Positions 52,186 through 62,251 of a stretch of 64,000 bases of DNA are shown here, piece by piece. The stretch comes from Bacillus pseudomycoides DSM 12442 (GTDB lineage Bacteria > Bacillota > Bacilli > Bacillales > Bacillaceae_G). A program made the position numbers and the translations under genes. The stretch's first letter is position 1, and the number at the start of each line of letters is the position of its first letter. The DNA is taken from contig NZ_CM000745.1 of NCBI RefSeq assembly GCF_000161455.1, forward strand, positions 1,620,617 through 1,684,616, written 5' to 3'. Under the pieces are notes generated by a model that worked only from the letters and a program-made list of their open reading frames with translations, did no database searches and was not told the origin of the DNA.

Positions 52186-52356
52186 TTCTTCTCATCCTTT
52201 CTAACTATACAAGTCTTTACTAAGTCTATAATACATAATTTTAAAATAAAACCTTATTAAAAAGTTGAATCTTCTGTTTAATTGATGAGTCAGATGTATA
52301 ATATAGTTATGTTACAAGGAAGTAAAATTTTCATGTTTGGAAAAGGGGAGTTCTAT

Positions 52357-53271
52357 ATGCGTATTTTAGTACTAGGAGCTGGAGGAGTCGGAGGGTATTT
52401 TGGAGGCCGTTTAGTAGAAAAAGGGGAAGACGTTACTTTTCTCGTTCGTAGTGGACGAAAACAACAGCTTGAGAAAAATGGTCTTGTTATTCGTAGCATA
52501 AATGGAGATTTCTCCTTTATACCACAATTAATCACAAAAACTGAATCCGCAGATCCATTCGATTTAATTTTATTTTCAACAAAAACTTATCATTTAGAAG
52601 AAGCAATAAACGATTTGAAGCCATTTGTTGGTGAGAACACAATTATTATACCACTACTAAATGGTATAGCTCATCTATCTGTATTACAACGGGTATTTGG
52701 TGAGGATAAAGTTATTGGAGGTTTGTGTTTTATTGAAACAACATTAAACGGTGAGGGAGATGTTGTTCAAACTAGCTCTGCTGACCGACTTGTATTTGGG
52801 GAAATTAAACATCTACATACAGAGCGAATATATGAGATTGCCGATGCATTAAAGGGTACAAAAGCAAGTTTTGTTTTGAGTAATCATATCGTGCAAGATA
52901 TGTGGCATAAATATTTATTTATTACTGTTATGTCAGGTGTGACTACGCTAATGCGCGCACCAATAGGACCAATCCGTGAAAGTGATGGGGGACGGGACTT
53001 GATTCGGAATTTATTTGAAGAAGCAGCACAGATTATGAAAGCATCTGGAGCCCCAATTCAGGATAATATTGTTGACGAACATATGAAGACGATCGATAAG
53101 ATTTCATATGATATGAAATCTTCTATGCAGCGGGATATGGAGAAAGATTCACCTATCGAGGGGGAGTACTTACAAGGATATTTGTTAAAATTAGCAAAAC
53201 AATTTCATATAGATGCGCCATTGCTAAAAATTATTTATCAAAATTTAAAAGTTTATGAAGAGATGCTGTAA
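52357..53271 (+). CDS. Ketopantoate reductase-family oxidoreductase (PanE/ApbA)
   Basis: 304 residues: N-terminal Rossmann motif LGAGGVGGYFGGRL (about residues 6-19), central KTYHLEEAI and LLNGIAH (catalytic Lys region), and the C-terminal helical domain with SSMQRDMEKDSPIEGEYLQGY. It may make pantoate with NADPH, but Bacillus often has several paralogues, so panE is not asserted. ATG 52357 follows GGGGAG; the frame opens 25 codons earlier. Confidence 0.82.
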   Translation: MRILVLGAGGVGGYFGGRLVEKGEDVTFLVRSGRKQQLEKNGLVIRSINGDFSFIPQLITKTESADPFDLILFSTKTYHLEEAINDLKPFVGENTIIIPLLNGIAHLSVLQRVFGEDKVIGGLCFIETTLNGEGDVVQTSSADRLVFGEIKHLHTERIYEIADALKGTKASFVLSNHIVQDMWHKYLFITVMSGVTTLMRAPIGPIRESDGGRDLIRNLFEEAAQIMKASGAPIQDNIVDEHMKTIDKISYDMKSSMQRDMEKDSPIEGEYLQGYLLKLAKQFHIDAPLLKIIYQNLKVYEEML

Positions 53272-53421
53272 GCGAACATTCCAACAGTCTATAGAGAGAT
53301 TCGTAGACCTGCTGGTGTGACGGGTTTTCGAGGAGACATTTCCAAGTGAGTTACTGTAAATGAGATATAATTGGCTTGTTGTCTCTTGAAACAAGCTACA
53401 GCATAAGGAGAGGTGATTACA

Positions 53422-53697
53422 TTGATTAAATTTGTCCAAGTTATGTTCGGTAAACCTTGCAAAAAAGGTGATACGTTCCAAATTAAATTTGCACGTTTTG
53501 TTTATTGGAGTGCAATTGTAGGCTACTTTTTTGCGGGGATTCTTTTTGGGATAGCTTCACTTTTTAATAAAATATTCATTCCATCCCTTGTAGGCTCTTT
53601 GTTGTTTCCGTTTATATTTAGATTGGTTTATTATGTGAATTTAAAAATGAATGGTCTCGAAAAAGAAGGTGGATATAAAAAAGTACAAATCAGGTAA
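53422..53697 (+). CDS. Small membrane protein of unknown function
   Basis: About 91 residues: a basic head (MIKFVQVMFGKPCKKGDTFQIKFARF), two transmembrane helices (about 27-45 and 51-71) and a basic tail. I do not recognise it. TTG 53422 lies 11 bases after AAGGAG; GTG 53413 is too close to that site. Confidence 0.55.
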   Translation: MIKFVQVMFGKPCKKGDTFQIKFARFVYWSAIVGYFFAGILFGIASLFNKIFIPSLVGSLLFPFIFRLVYYVNLKMNGLEKEGGYKKVQIR

Positions 53698-53717
53698 TTG
53701 TATATGAACATTCAATA

Positions 53718-53781
53718 TTTTATCCCGCTATTCGCCGATAGTAAGACTCTCACCTTAAAGTTCAACGAAAGGTTGGTTTAT
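53718..53781. repeat. Partial bcr1-like repeat
   Basis: Starts TTTATCCCGCTATT like the copy at 11973, continues with AGTAAGACTCTCACCTTAAA, then diverges and ends at another TTTAT after 64 bp, where a gene remnant begins. Confidence 0.5.
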
Positions 53782-53782
53782 A

Positions 53783-53920
53783 AAAGCGGCTGTGTCACAA
53801 GACTCTGCTGATAAATGGCGTGCTGAGGTAACACCAGTAACAGGAAAATGCTTAATAGAAGCGCAACGTATTACAGCTGGATATATCCATTTATGGTTTG
53901 ATACGTACGTGAATCAATAA
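53783..53920 (+). pseudogene. C-terminal gene remnant
   Basis: 46 codons without a start, reading KAAVSQDSADKWRAEVT... through ...CLIEAQRITAGYIHLWFDTYVNQ to TAA 53918-53920. The frame is clean and hydrophobic/polar patterned, so it is probably the tail of a lost gene. The family is not recognised. It is bracketed by the bcr1-like fragment and the 53-bp repeat. Confidence 0.4.
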
Positions 53921-53924
53921 GAAT

Positions 53925-53977
53925 TGAACTACCCCCACCTTCACTTCGTTTAGAGGAGGGAGTCTTCTCGGTTAAAA
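53925..53977 (-). repeat. Dispersed ~53-bp repeat, copy 2
   Basis: The inverted copy of 50799-50851: on the minus strand it reads TTTTAACCGAGAAG...GGGTAGTTCA, with about six differences and one gap. Confidence 0.65.
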
Positions 53978-53998
53978 TGATAAACTTACACATGACAC

Positions 53999-54054
53999 AA
54001 CTTAATAGAAAGAGAGGAGCTCTTACCAGAAAGGCCCTCTCTTTCTATTAAGTT
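53999..54054. repeat. 19-bp perfect inverted repeat (hairpin)
   Basis: AACTTAATAGAAAGAGAGG and its exact complement with an 18-bp loop. There is no T-run, so it is not a standard terminator. It could be a small MITE or a 3' structure of the kinase gene to the right. The remaining 54055-54385 contains no gene I can support. Confidence 0.5.
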
Positions 54055-54385
54055 CATTCGATCAATCTGTGTATTACAATCATGTTTGGTATACCAATTG
54101 TCTGTACAACAAGGATGTCTTTATTAAGATACGGCAACGATTCTAGGAATAATCCACCATATCTAAAAATTTTCCCATTTATGTTTCGAATTTGCTGGTA
54201 TTTTTACACTATCATCAGCTTCTAATAGATATTGTTCTTCATTTTTTTAAATTAAATTATCCATAATATTTAAAATGAAAAAATTTCTTCTTCTAAACTA
54301 TAGAAAAGAAACTTTTTACTTTTGAGATGTTTTTATTTTTAAATTTCTGGTGATACGGTGGTACCTAAAAAGATAAATAAGAATA

Positions 54386-56827
54386 TTAGTTTTCGAGAGT
54401 AGATATAGGAAGATTTACATTGATTGTCGTTCCTTTACCTACCTCACTTTCAATAAGTATCTTTCCTTGGTGCTTTTCGATCATTTTATAACAGATCATT
54501 AATCCTAAACCGACACCATCTTCTTTAATACTATAAAATGGCTCTCCTAGATAAGGTATACGATCTTTTTCAATTCCGCATCCGTAATCAGTAAATCGAA
54601 TGTTTACCTGGTTTTTATCAGGTATATATTCGATTTGAATCAAGACTTCCCCTCCCATTGCTGTCGCTTCAATCGCATTTTTTAAGATATTTATAAAAAC
54701 TTGCTTTAATTGATTTCCTTCACAAAGGATGAATGAAGTATCAGATGTAAACTCAGTTGTAATTTGTATGTTGTTCATCATTGCTTGAGGCTGAAGTATC
54801 ATTACAACTTGTTTCATTAATACATTAAGATCATTTGTTTTAATTTCTAACGCCTGAGGCTTTGCTAGTGCCATAAATTCATTTGTAATACTTTCTATTC
54901 GCTCAATCTCTGATAACACGATATCTATATAATGTTCATTTTTCTTATTTTCCGATGATTTTAGTAAATGCATGAATCCTTTCATTGCTGTTAAAGGATT
55001 GTTAATTTCATGGGCAATTGCAGTGGCTAATTGACCAACTACAGCAAGTTTCTCTGATTTTCGTAATAATTCCTCTGTTTTTAACCGCTCAGTGATATCT
55101 CGAGAGATACTCAAGAAAACGTTTTTGCCATTCAAGTTAAAAACACGGACACCAAACTCAGTTGTTATTGTTTTTCCTGTTGGAAAAACAAATTCATCTT
55201 GCAAAGTGAAAGAAGTTTGCCCTTCTCTAATTTTTTTTATTACTCTTTTGACCATTGGAGAATCTGGCGGAACGGTACTAGGAAATGGCATTGAGAGAAG
55301 CTTCTCTCTACTATATCCAAATCTTTTACACCCAACAGGATTTACCTCTATAAATCCTGTTGGAAATTGATCCTCATTCAGCTCTACTACATATACTGCG
55401 TCAGTTGCTTGTTCGATTAGTGCACGGTATTTCATTTCACTGTCTTTTAATTGTTGATGTAATCGATGGAGTTCTCTTTCTGCTTGTTTCCTTTCAGAAA
55501 TGTCTCTACAAATTCCTGATAAAGCAATTACATTGCCCCTTAAATCTAGAATGGGTGAAACCGTCAAGCTTACATCAATTAGAGTTTTATCTTTTCTTTG
55601 TCTAACTGTTTCTAACCTAGTAATAACAGGGTCTTGTATATTGGTATTTTTAATATTTTTTATAAATTCTAAAGTTTCATTCATTAAAAAATCAGGTATG
55701 CAAGGTAATTTTTTTCCCAAGATTTCTTTTTCTGACCATCCAAATATCTTTTCATAAGCTTTATTGGCTTGTATCATATGTCCATCTAAATCAAATATAG
55801 TGATAGCATCTACGTTATGATTAATAAATGATTCCAGCCGATCTTTCGTCACCTTTAGTTCATCTTCCGCATTTTTTCTTTTCGTTATATCAACAGTAGA
55901 ACCAACTACCTCAATAACTGTTCCTTCTCGTTTAACAGGCCTAAGAGAGAAAAGTATAATAGTCTCATCATTGGGCCATGGCAGTTCGAAACTGACTTCT
56001 TCACCATCCCATGCCTGTTGATAATATTTTAGTAGTCGAGGAAGTAAATGAAATGAAATAATGGAAGAATCTATGGTAAGTAAACTTCTTCCTACCACTT
56101 GTTCTGAGTGAAACCCATGTTGATAAAATAACTGCCCATCACACATAGTATGAATAAAATTTCCATTTACTTTTTTAAATTTAAAAATACCTCCTTGCAA
56201 TTCATGTACGGTATCCCTTAATTCTTGCTTGGATTCTAGTAATGTTTCATTCGCTTTAGTTAAATTTTGTGTTAAACAATATAATTTTTGATAGGACTCC
56301 ATAAGAAAAATACAGATCAATAGTCCAGAAGATATAAATAATGTACCTTGAATGTCAAAAAGTATAAGAGGTATAGAAGGAAAAAAGAATCCGAATACCA
56401 AATGGATCATAGCTATATAAACAGCTAGATAGAGAAAGACTCTCTTAAAGGGATGAAGCTCCTTGAGATAAGTTTCAAAAATAGTATATATAGTAGCTAT
56501 TCCTAAAGAAACAATCAAAGATGGTCCCCAATTACCACCAAGATAGAAAATGCGCATAATTATAATAAATGTTATTGTAATCCAACCGGCCGTACGACCA
56601 AAATAAATGTACGAAATTATAAGAGGAGCCATTCGGAGATCATAAAACAATCCCATGTGCTTAAAATTAAAGACCATCAGAATAGCAGCTATGATACCGG
56701 CAACTACTCCTCCGTATAGCCGGTTTAATTTAGAATTAATATTCAAAATCAACACCCGAATGAATATAGCTGAGCTAACTAGGAAAGCAAAAATAGATAG
56801 ATTAATGAAGAATCCTTTGAAAATCAT
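54386..56827 (-). CDS. Multi-PAS sensor histidine kinase of sporulation-kinase type
   Basis: 813 residues. The N-terminal 5TMR-LYT sensor (about 1-185) has LNRLYGGVVAGIIAAILMVFNF and MAPLIISYIYFGRTAGW. Three PAS domains follow (about 230-330, 335-455, 465-585), each closing in a DITxRK/DISERK-like end, then HisKA (AIAHEINNPLTAMKGFMHLL) and HATPase (NILKNAIEAT, FTDYGCGI, GVGLGLMICYKMIEKHQG). This layout is typical of B. cereus-group kinases feeding the Spo0 phosphorelay. No response regulator is adjacent. ATG 56827 has GGAGGAGG; the frame opens 86 codons upstream without support. Confidence 0.87.
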   Translation of the reverse strand: MIFKGFFINLSIFAFLVSSAIFIRVLILNINSKLNRLYGGVVAGIIAAILMVFNFKHMGLFYDLRMAPLIISYIYFGRTAGWITITFIIIMRIFYLGGNWGPSLIVSLGIATIYTIFETYLKELHPFKRVFLYLAVYIAMIHLVFGFFFPSIPLILFDIQGTLFISSGLLICIFLMESYQKLYCLTQNLTKANETLLESKQELRDTVHELQGGIFKFKKVNGNFIHTMCDGQLFYQHGFHSEQVVGRSLLTIDSSIISFHLLPRLLKYYQQAWDGEEVSFELPWPNDETIILFSLRPVKREGTVIEVVGSTVDITKRKNAEDELKVTKDRLESFINHNVDAITIFDLDGHMIQANKAYEKIFGWSEKEILGKKLPCIPDFLMNETLEFIKNIKNTNIQDPVITRLETVRQRKDKTLIDVSLTVSPILDLRGNVIALSGICRDISERKQAERELHRLHQQLKDSEMKYRALIEQATDAVYVVELNEDQFPTGFIEVNPVGCKRFGYSREKLLSMPFPSTVPPDSPMVKRVIKKIREGQTSFTLQDEFVFPTGKTITTEFGVRVFNLNGKNVFLSISRDITERLKTEELLRKSEKLAVVGQLATAIAHEINNPLTAMKGFMHLLKSSENKKNEHYIDIVLSEIERIESITNEFMALAKPQALEIKTNDLNVLMKQVVMILQPQAMMNNIQITTEFTSDTSFILCEGNQLKQVFINILKNAIEATAMGGEVLIQIEYIPDKNQVNIRFTDYGCGIEKDRIPYLGEPFYSIKEDGVGLGLMICYKMIEKHQGKILIESEVGKGTTINVNLPISTLEN

Positions 56828-57161
56828 GTAATATTCCTCCTCCCATTGAATATATTCGACAAAAAGTAAGGAAATCCTACAAATAAAACGGGTTTTAGAT
56901 TTAATATTTCGAACAATAAGAGTATTAATAGGGGAACTGATAGAAGTAATCGATGGGTCTAGATATATGTATACTGTAGTTGAAAAAAGGTGAAGTCTAT
57001 TCATTAATAGATAGCGTATATATAAATAATTTGATTGTGGTGCAAAAACTTCAAAAGCTAATTTTATATGATGCATTATATTCATTCACGAAGTAATACC
57101 CTATATAATCATCACAATTTTTCTATTTCTAAAAATTTAAGCCATTGTTTAAAAATTTTTG

Positions 57162-57190
57162 TTTACTTTTTCTAAATAAGGGAGTATGAT
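57162..57190 (+). promoter_or_regulatory. Candidate promoter of the kimA leader
   Basis: TTTACT, 17 bp, TATGAT. It lies immediately before the conserved riboswitch core, giving a start near 57197. Confidence 0.4.
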
Positions 57191-57199
57191 AATCGACAG

Positions 57200-57425
57200 T
57201 TTCGAATTTCTAAATCGCTGAAACCTGATGGTACGGGGGAACCGTTTTTATGGATTGATACATAATCCAAGGGGTGAATCCTTGCAAAAGAGGTAGGGCT
57301 ACTCACAGGCCCGAATCCGACAGCTAACCTCGTAAGCGTTATATGAGAAGGAAGGTGGAGCTTGTGCGACAAAAAAATTAATGTCTACAAGTCTATTTGT
57401 TATGGCTTGTAGACATTTTTTGTTT
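57200..57425 (+). promoter_or_regulatory. c-di-AMP riboswitch (ydaO/yuaA type)
   Basis: The conserved ydaO elements occur in order: ATCGCTGAAACCTG, GGTACGGGGGAACCG, AAGGGGTGAATCC, AGGGCTACTCACAGGCCC, GAATCCGACAGCTAACCTCGT. They are followed by a terminator with stem AATGTCTACAAG/CTTGTAGACATT and T's (57380-57425). High c-di-AMP should stop transcription into the downstream KimA gene, limiting potassium uptake. Confidence 0.93.
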
Positions 57426-57495
57426 TCTGAAAAATAGCGTATTAATTTGACTAAAAGAGAAATGTACGTACAAAGTTATTGGAGAGTGGACAGCA

Positions 57496-59322
57496 GTGGT
57501 TTCAACTATAAAGAGGTTTTTAATTGGAAGACCCTTAAAATCAACCGAATTAGGAGAGCAAAAGCTTAATAAAACGAAAGCGTTAGCGATTCTATCTTCT
57601 GACGCATTATCATCGGTTGCCTATGGTCCGGAGCAAATATTGATTGCTCTATCTACGGTGGGGGCGTTAGCATTTTGGTATTCTATTCCAATCGCAATAG
57701 GAGTCTTAGTTTTGCTAACAGCTCTAATTTTGTCTTATAGACAAATTATTTTTGCCTATCCTCATGGCGGGGGAGCATATGTAGTATCAAAAGAAAATTT
57801 AGGTGTTAATCCAGGATTAATAGCTGGAGGTTCCTTATTAGTAGACTACATTTTAACGGTGGCAGTAAGTGTATCTGCAGGTACAGATGCTATTACATCT
57901 GCTTTTCCTAGCTTACATGCTCATAATGTAATTATTGCTATTATCTTTGTATTATTTATTACAATTTTGAACTTAAGAGGAGTAACGGAATCAGCTTCTA
58001 TTTTAGCTTATCCCGTTTATTTATTTGTTTTAGCGTTATTTATATTAATCGGTGTAGGTATATACAACATTGTAACAGGTGAAGTCTCACCTAATTTGCA
58101 TACACCAATTGGTACACCAGTAGCAGGGGTTAGTTTGTTTTTACTTTTAAAAGCATTTGCATCAGGTAGTTCTGCTTTGACAGGTGTTGAAGCCATTTCC
58201 AATGCGATTCCAAACTTTAAAGATCCGGCTCCTAAAAATGCTGCTAAAACGTTACTTGCGATGGGCTCCTTACTTGCAGTGTTATTTTCAGGAATCGTAT
58301 ATTTAGCTTACTATTATGGTATTACTCCAAGTGGAGAGGTAACAGTTGTTTCACAAATTGCCGAAGAAACATTTGGACGGAACTTCATGTATTTCTTTAT
58401 TCAAGGAACAACAGCGTTGATATTAATACTTGCTGCTAATACTGGTTATTCTGCTTTTCCTTTATTAGCAGTTAATCTTGCAAAAGATAAGTTTATACCT
58501 AGAATGTTTACAGTTAGAGGAGACCGATTAGGGTATTCAAATGGAATTATCATACTTGGAATTGCTTCAATTCTTTTAATTATTGCTTTCCAAGGGCAAA
58601 CAGAACATCTCATTCCACTTTATGCAGTAGGCGTGTTTATTCCATTTACGTTGTCCCAGTCTGGAATGGTGGTAAAATGGATTCGTGAAAAGCCTCAAGG
58701 ATGGATTTTAAAATTAACGATTAATTTAACGGGTGCTATTATTAGTTTTATAGTTATGAGTATGTTCTTTTTAACTAAGTTTTCACAAGTTTGGACAGTC
58801 TTAATTTTCTTACCTGTCATTATTATTGTTTTTCATCGAATTAGAAAGCATTATGAAGCGGTAGGTGATCAATTAAGTCTTAAAACTTGTGAACCAATTG
58901 TGCCGATTGAAGGGAATGTCATAATTGTTCCTGTTGCTGGGATGACTCATGTAGTAGAGAATTCATTAAATTATGCTAAATCCCTTTCACCAGATCAGGT
59001 CATAGCTGTTTACGTTTCTTTTGAAAGAGAAGATGAGAAGAAGTTTGAAGAAAAATGGAAGAAATGGCAGCCTGAGGTTAGACTGGTGACACTACACTCT
59101 CATTACAGAAGTATTATTCAGCCGCTAACCAAATTTATTGATACAGTTCAATATAAAGCGAGCGAATCAAATTATCGGGTTACTGTAGTAATACCGCAAT
59201 TTATTCCTAAGAAAGGCTGGCACAATATTCTTCATAACCAGTCTAGCTTATTGATTCGTGCATTCTTGCTCTATAAGAGAAATGTAGTTATTACGACTGT
59301 ACCGTATCATTTGAAAAAATAA
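57496..59322 (+). CDS. kimA: High-affinity potassium importer KimA
   Basis: A 608-residue APC-superfamily transporter of about 12 helices (LSSDALSSVAYGPEQIL, SYRQIIFAYPHGGGAYVVSKENLG, SGSSALTGVEAISNAIP) with a cytoplasmic C-terminal domain of about 150 residues (from IVPIEGNVIIVPVAGMTHV) that binds c-di-AMP in the B. subtilis protein. Start is GTG 57496 after GGAGAG. The riboswitch upstream supports the assignment: control by c-di-AMP at both RNA and protein level. Confidence 0.92.
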   Translation: MVSTIKRFLIGRPLKSTELGEQKLNKTKALAILSSDALSSVAYGPEQILIALSTVGALAFWYSIPIAIGVLVLLTALILSYRQIIFAYPHGGGAYVVSKENLGVNPGLIAGGSLLVDYILTVAVSVSAGTDAITSAFPSLHAHNVIIAIIFVLFITILNLRGVTESASILAYPVYLFVLALFILIGVGIYNIVTGEVSPNLHTPIGTPVAGVSLFLLLKAFASGSSALTGVEAISNAIPNFKDPAPKNAAKTLLAMGSLLAVLFSGIVYLAYYYGITPSGEVTVVSQIAEETFGRNFMYFFIQGTTALILILAANTGYSAFPLLAVNLAKDKFIPRMFTVRGDRLGYSNGIIILGIASILLIIAFQGQTEHLIPLYAVGVFIPFTLSQSGMVVKWIREKPQGWILKLTINLTGAIISFIVMSMFFLTKFSQVWTVLIFLPVIIIVFHRIRKHYEAVGDQLSLKTCEPIVPIEGNVIIVPVAGMTHVVENSLNYAKSLSPDQVIAVYVSFEREDEKKFEEKWKKWQPEVRLVTLHSHYRSIIQPLTKFIDTVQYKASESNYRVTVVIPQFIPKKGWHNILHNQSSLLIRAFLLYKRNVVITTVPYHLKK

Positions 59323-59345
59323 AGATTATAGAACAAGCAATTTCT

Positions 59346-59379
59346 AAGGTAGCTTTACTTATGTAGAGCTACCTTTTTA
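59346..59379 (+). terminator. kimA terminator
   Basis: AAGGTAGCT and AGCTACCTT followed by TTT. From here to 59985 (about 600 bp) I see no gene; it holds A/T-rich DNA and presumably the promoter of the next operon. Confidence 0.7.
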
Positions 59380-59985
59380 TACAAATAGGTTTTATATCTT
59401 ATCTTTGTGTATCCAATCCTTATGTTAAATTTGGTATTTCGAAACTTTTTACCACTCCAAAAGTTATTCTTTCTAACCTTGTTAAAATTCCTATCCATTT
59501 ACTTTCACCAATTCTTTGAACGACCCTGGTTTTTAAAATGATTATCTACATTTTATGAATATATTTACTACTATTAAGGCAATAAAGATATATAGTTTTT
59601 GATTTTTTCTTTAAGAATATTATTACAAAAGTGCATGTTCCACATCCACATTCGTCATTAAGTAGAAGGGGGGGAGTTTATATCTGTTTCTCCATACCAA
59701 TCTATCTTTTTAAGAAGTTGTTAAAATAGAGTGAATGATAAGACGGAAAAGGATCTGATTTACAGAAGAGCAAGGAGAGGATATATTCGTGCACAAATAA
59801 TTTTAAGGGTACGCTAGGAAATTTCTAATTTATCAAGAAAAATTAAATTTAGAATGAATGATATAAAGAAGCTTCTTGGGGGGAGGAATGTTAAATTTCA
59901 ATACATATTTTATAGTAGGAAGTAGATTTTAGTGGGAATTGAACAATACGGTGGTCACTATACTTTCAATTAGGAAGGGAAAAAC

Positions 59986-61509
59986 ATGAAATTTTTGTCT
60001 CGTTTTGTCCGGCATTTCCGCCGCTTGCAGTGGAAACTGACTTTATTTTATGTATTAACAACCATTGGTGTTCTATTAACCCTTGAAGTGGTAGGCTTTC
60101 TTATTTCACTTAGTCTAGTGAAATATAATGCGGACCAAATGTTTGAACAACAGATAAGCATACAGGCCCAAAATATATCTTCTAACTTTAATGGACCATT
60201 GATTAATCAAAATCAACTGAAGAAGGCATTAGAAGATTGGCCCATAGAAGTAGGGACTGAATTCGATGGATTTTCTGTGGTGACTGATCCAAATGGGAAA
60301 TTACTTGCAAGTGCTGGAGAGAATGTGCCTCAGTTTATTGATTTTAAAACAGAGTTCCCTGCGAAAGTTTATCGAAATATATATACAGCTCTGTCACTGA
60401 AACCATCCGAAGCACGTAAGTTAAAAACATATAGCTATCATAAAGGTGGGGTTTTATATATTGTTGCTCCGTTATCTAATGAGAAAGATGTTCTTGGGGT
60501 ATTAGTAGTTAAAGCAGAAAACATACATTTTTCTTTGTTCGATTTTTGGAAGGCTACTTTTCAGTTTTTTGGATTTAGTATTTTGGCTTTCTTTATTGGT
60601 GCAGCAATTGTTGGTATTACTTTTGGAATTATCACCTCTCGAAGTCTCGTTCGTCGTATTCAAAAGATATTAAACTCTACAGATCAATGGAGTCAAGGAG
60701 ATTTCACAACATTTGTACATGATCCTTCAAAGGATGAATTAGGGCAGTTGGCATATAAGTTGAATCAAATGGCAAAACAATTACGTACCTTACTTAGAGT
60801 GCGGCAAGATTTAGCGACACTTGAGGAACGCAATCGATTAGCTCGTGAGCTACATGATAGTATTAAGCAGCAACTGTTTGCTACATCTATCTGGCTGAAT
60901 ACTAGTAAATCCCTTATTGGAAAAGATGATGATATCGCTAAAGACCATTTACTAAAGGCAGAAAACTTGTTACATCAAACGCAGCGGGAGTTAAGTGCAT
61001 TAATACGGGAATTACGTCCTGTCGCACTTGAGGGAAAGAATTTGGCACATGCATTAAAAGATTATGCGGGGATGTGGCAAGAACAAACGGGTATCATGGT
61101 TAATTTGGAGACAAGTGGACAGCAACAAGTATCCCCCATTATTGAAGAAACATTTTTTCGCATCACACAGGAGGCACTGAATAATGTTGCACGCCACAGT
61201 CAAGCAAATATGGTAATGATTCATCTAGAGTGCGAAGAAGTAGTAACTCTTTCTATTCATGATAATGGTTGTGGGTTTGATATGCAAAGGGGAGCTCGAC
61301 AAGGAGTAGGTTTGTCCTCTATGCGTGAACGGATTCATGCGTTAAAAGGGAATATCGATATCCAAAGCGGGATAGAGAAAGGTGTGAAAATTACCGTTCA
61401 ATGTAAACAAGCAGACATTTGGGAAGATAACAATCCGAATGCCAATGGTTATTTAGAAGAGGTGACAGAAAATGGAGAAGGAAGATCCGATTTCGATTTT
61501 AATTGTTGA
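59986..61509 (+). CDS. Sensor histidine kinase, NarL/LiaS-type (HisKA_3)
   Basis: 507 residues: TM1 (about 20-44), an extracytoplasmic domain of about 140 residues (PAS/Cache-like: GFSVVTDPNGKLLAS, LYIVAPLSNEKDVLGVLVV), TM2 (about 190-215), HAMP, HisKA_3 with RNRLARELHDSIKQQLFAT, and HATPase (EALNNVARHSQANMV, IHDNGCGFD, GVGLSSMRERIHALKGNI). It forms a pair with the LuxR-type regulator, overlapping it by 38 bases. The signal is unknown. Confidence 0.9.
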   Translation: MKFLSRFVRHFRRLQWKLTLFYVLTTIGVLLTLEVVGFLISLSLVKYNADQMFEQQISIQAQNISSNFNGPLINQNQLKKALEDWPIEVGTEFDGFSVVTDPNGKLLASAGENVPQFIDFKTEFPAKVYRNIYTALSLKPSEARKLKTYSYHKGGVLYIVAPLSNEKDVLGVLVVKAENIHFSLFDFWKATFQFFGFSILAFFIGAAIVGITFGIITSRSLVRRIQKILNSTDQWSQGDFTTFVHDPSKDELGQLAYKLNQMAKQLRTLLRVRQDLATLEERNRLARELHDSIKQQLFATSIWLNTSKSLIGKDDDIAKDHLLKAENLLHQTQRELSALIRELRPVALEGKNLAHALKDYAGMWQEQTGIMVNLETSGQQQVSPIIEETFFRITQEALNNVARHSQANMVMIHLECEEVVTLSIHDNGCGFDMQRGARQGVGLSSMRERIHALKGNIDIQSGIEKGVKITVQCKQADIWEDNNPNANGYLEEVTENGEGRSDFDFNC

Positions 61510-62146
61510 TGATCATGCAATTGTAAGACAAGGATTGAATACTCTGTTCACAATTCAACCTGACTTTCACGTGGTTGGAGAAGCAGAGAATGGTGAGAAT
61601 GCTACGGACCTAGCTGCTGAGCTTGTGCCAGATATCGTACTCATGGATTTAGTGATGCCGGGTATCAATGGTGTAGAGGCGATACGAATGATTAAACAAG
61701 TTAGTCCTCGTTCTCAAGTGATTGTGTTGACTTCTTATCATGAGGACGAGTACATTTTTCCAGCGTTACGTGCAGGGGCGATATCATATGTGCTTAAAGA
61801 CATTGAGCCTAATCAATTGGTTGAAACGGTAAGGAGAGGCGTACAAGGCGAATCCATTATGCATCCACGGGTGGCTGCACGGGTTGTTAATGAGATTCGT
61901 GCTACGAAACAGGCATCTCCCGATCCATTTTCCGAGCTAAGTGAACGAGAATTGGAAGTATTACGATTGATTGCTAGGGGACTCACGAATGCTGAAATTG
62001 CTGAAAGTCTTTTCATTAGTGGAAAGACAGTGAAAGGCCATGTTAGTAACATTTTAAGTAAGCTTCATATGCTTGATCGTACGAAAGCTGCTGTTTTTGC
62101 ATGGGAACAAGGGTTTATGCGTCCGAATCAGGAAAGCGATTATTGA
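61472..62146 (+). CDS. LuxR/NarL-family response regulator
   Basis: 224 residues: receiver (LIVDDHAIVRQGL, phospho-Asp in VLMDLVMPGINGVEA, Lys in YVLKDIEPNQL) and LuxR-type helix-turn-helix (LSERELEVLRLIARGLTNAEIAESLFISGKTVKGHVSNIL). AGAGGTG lies before ATG 61472, inside the kinase gene. Likely targets are the membrane genes that follow after the terminator. Confidence 0.92.
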   Translation: MEKEDPISILIVDDHAIVRQGLNTLFTIQPDFHVVGEAENGENATDLAAELVPDIVLMDLVMPGINGVEAIRMIKQVSPRSQVIVLTSYHEDEYIFPALRAGAISYVLKDIEPNQLVETVRRGVQGESIMHPRVAARVVNEIRATKQASPDPFSELSERELEVLRLIARGLTNAEIAESLFISGKTVKGHVSNILSKLHMLDRTKAAVFAWEQGFMRPNQESDY

Positions 62147-62166
62147 TTTATATTTAGAAAGTTCTC

Positions 62167-62200
62167 AACCCAATTCCTTTACATGGAATTGGGTTTTTGT
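62167..62200 (+). terminator. Terminator after the response regulator
   Basis: AACCCAATTCC and GGAATTGGG followed by TTTTT. Confidence 0.8.
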
Positions 62201-62251
62201 TTTCTAGCGACATTTACAAGAAGTGGGCCTAAAGCCTTAATCATGTAAACT

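Noticed and set aside
54386..57085. An 899-residue kinase starting at 57085
   Set aside because: The first 86 codons have no membrane or domain logic and no ribosome site, whereas ATG 56827 follows GGAGGAGG and starts the first helix.
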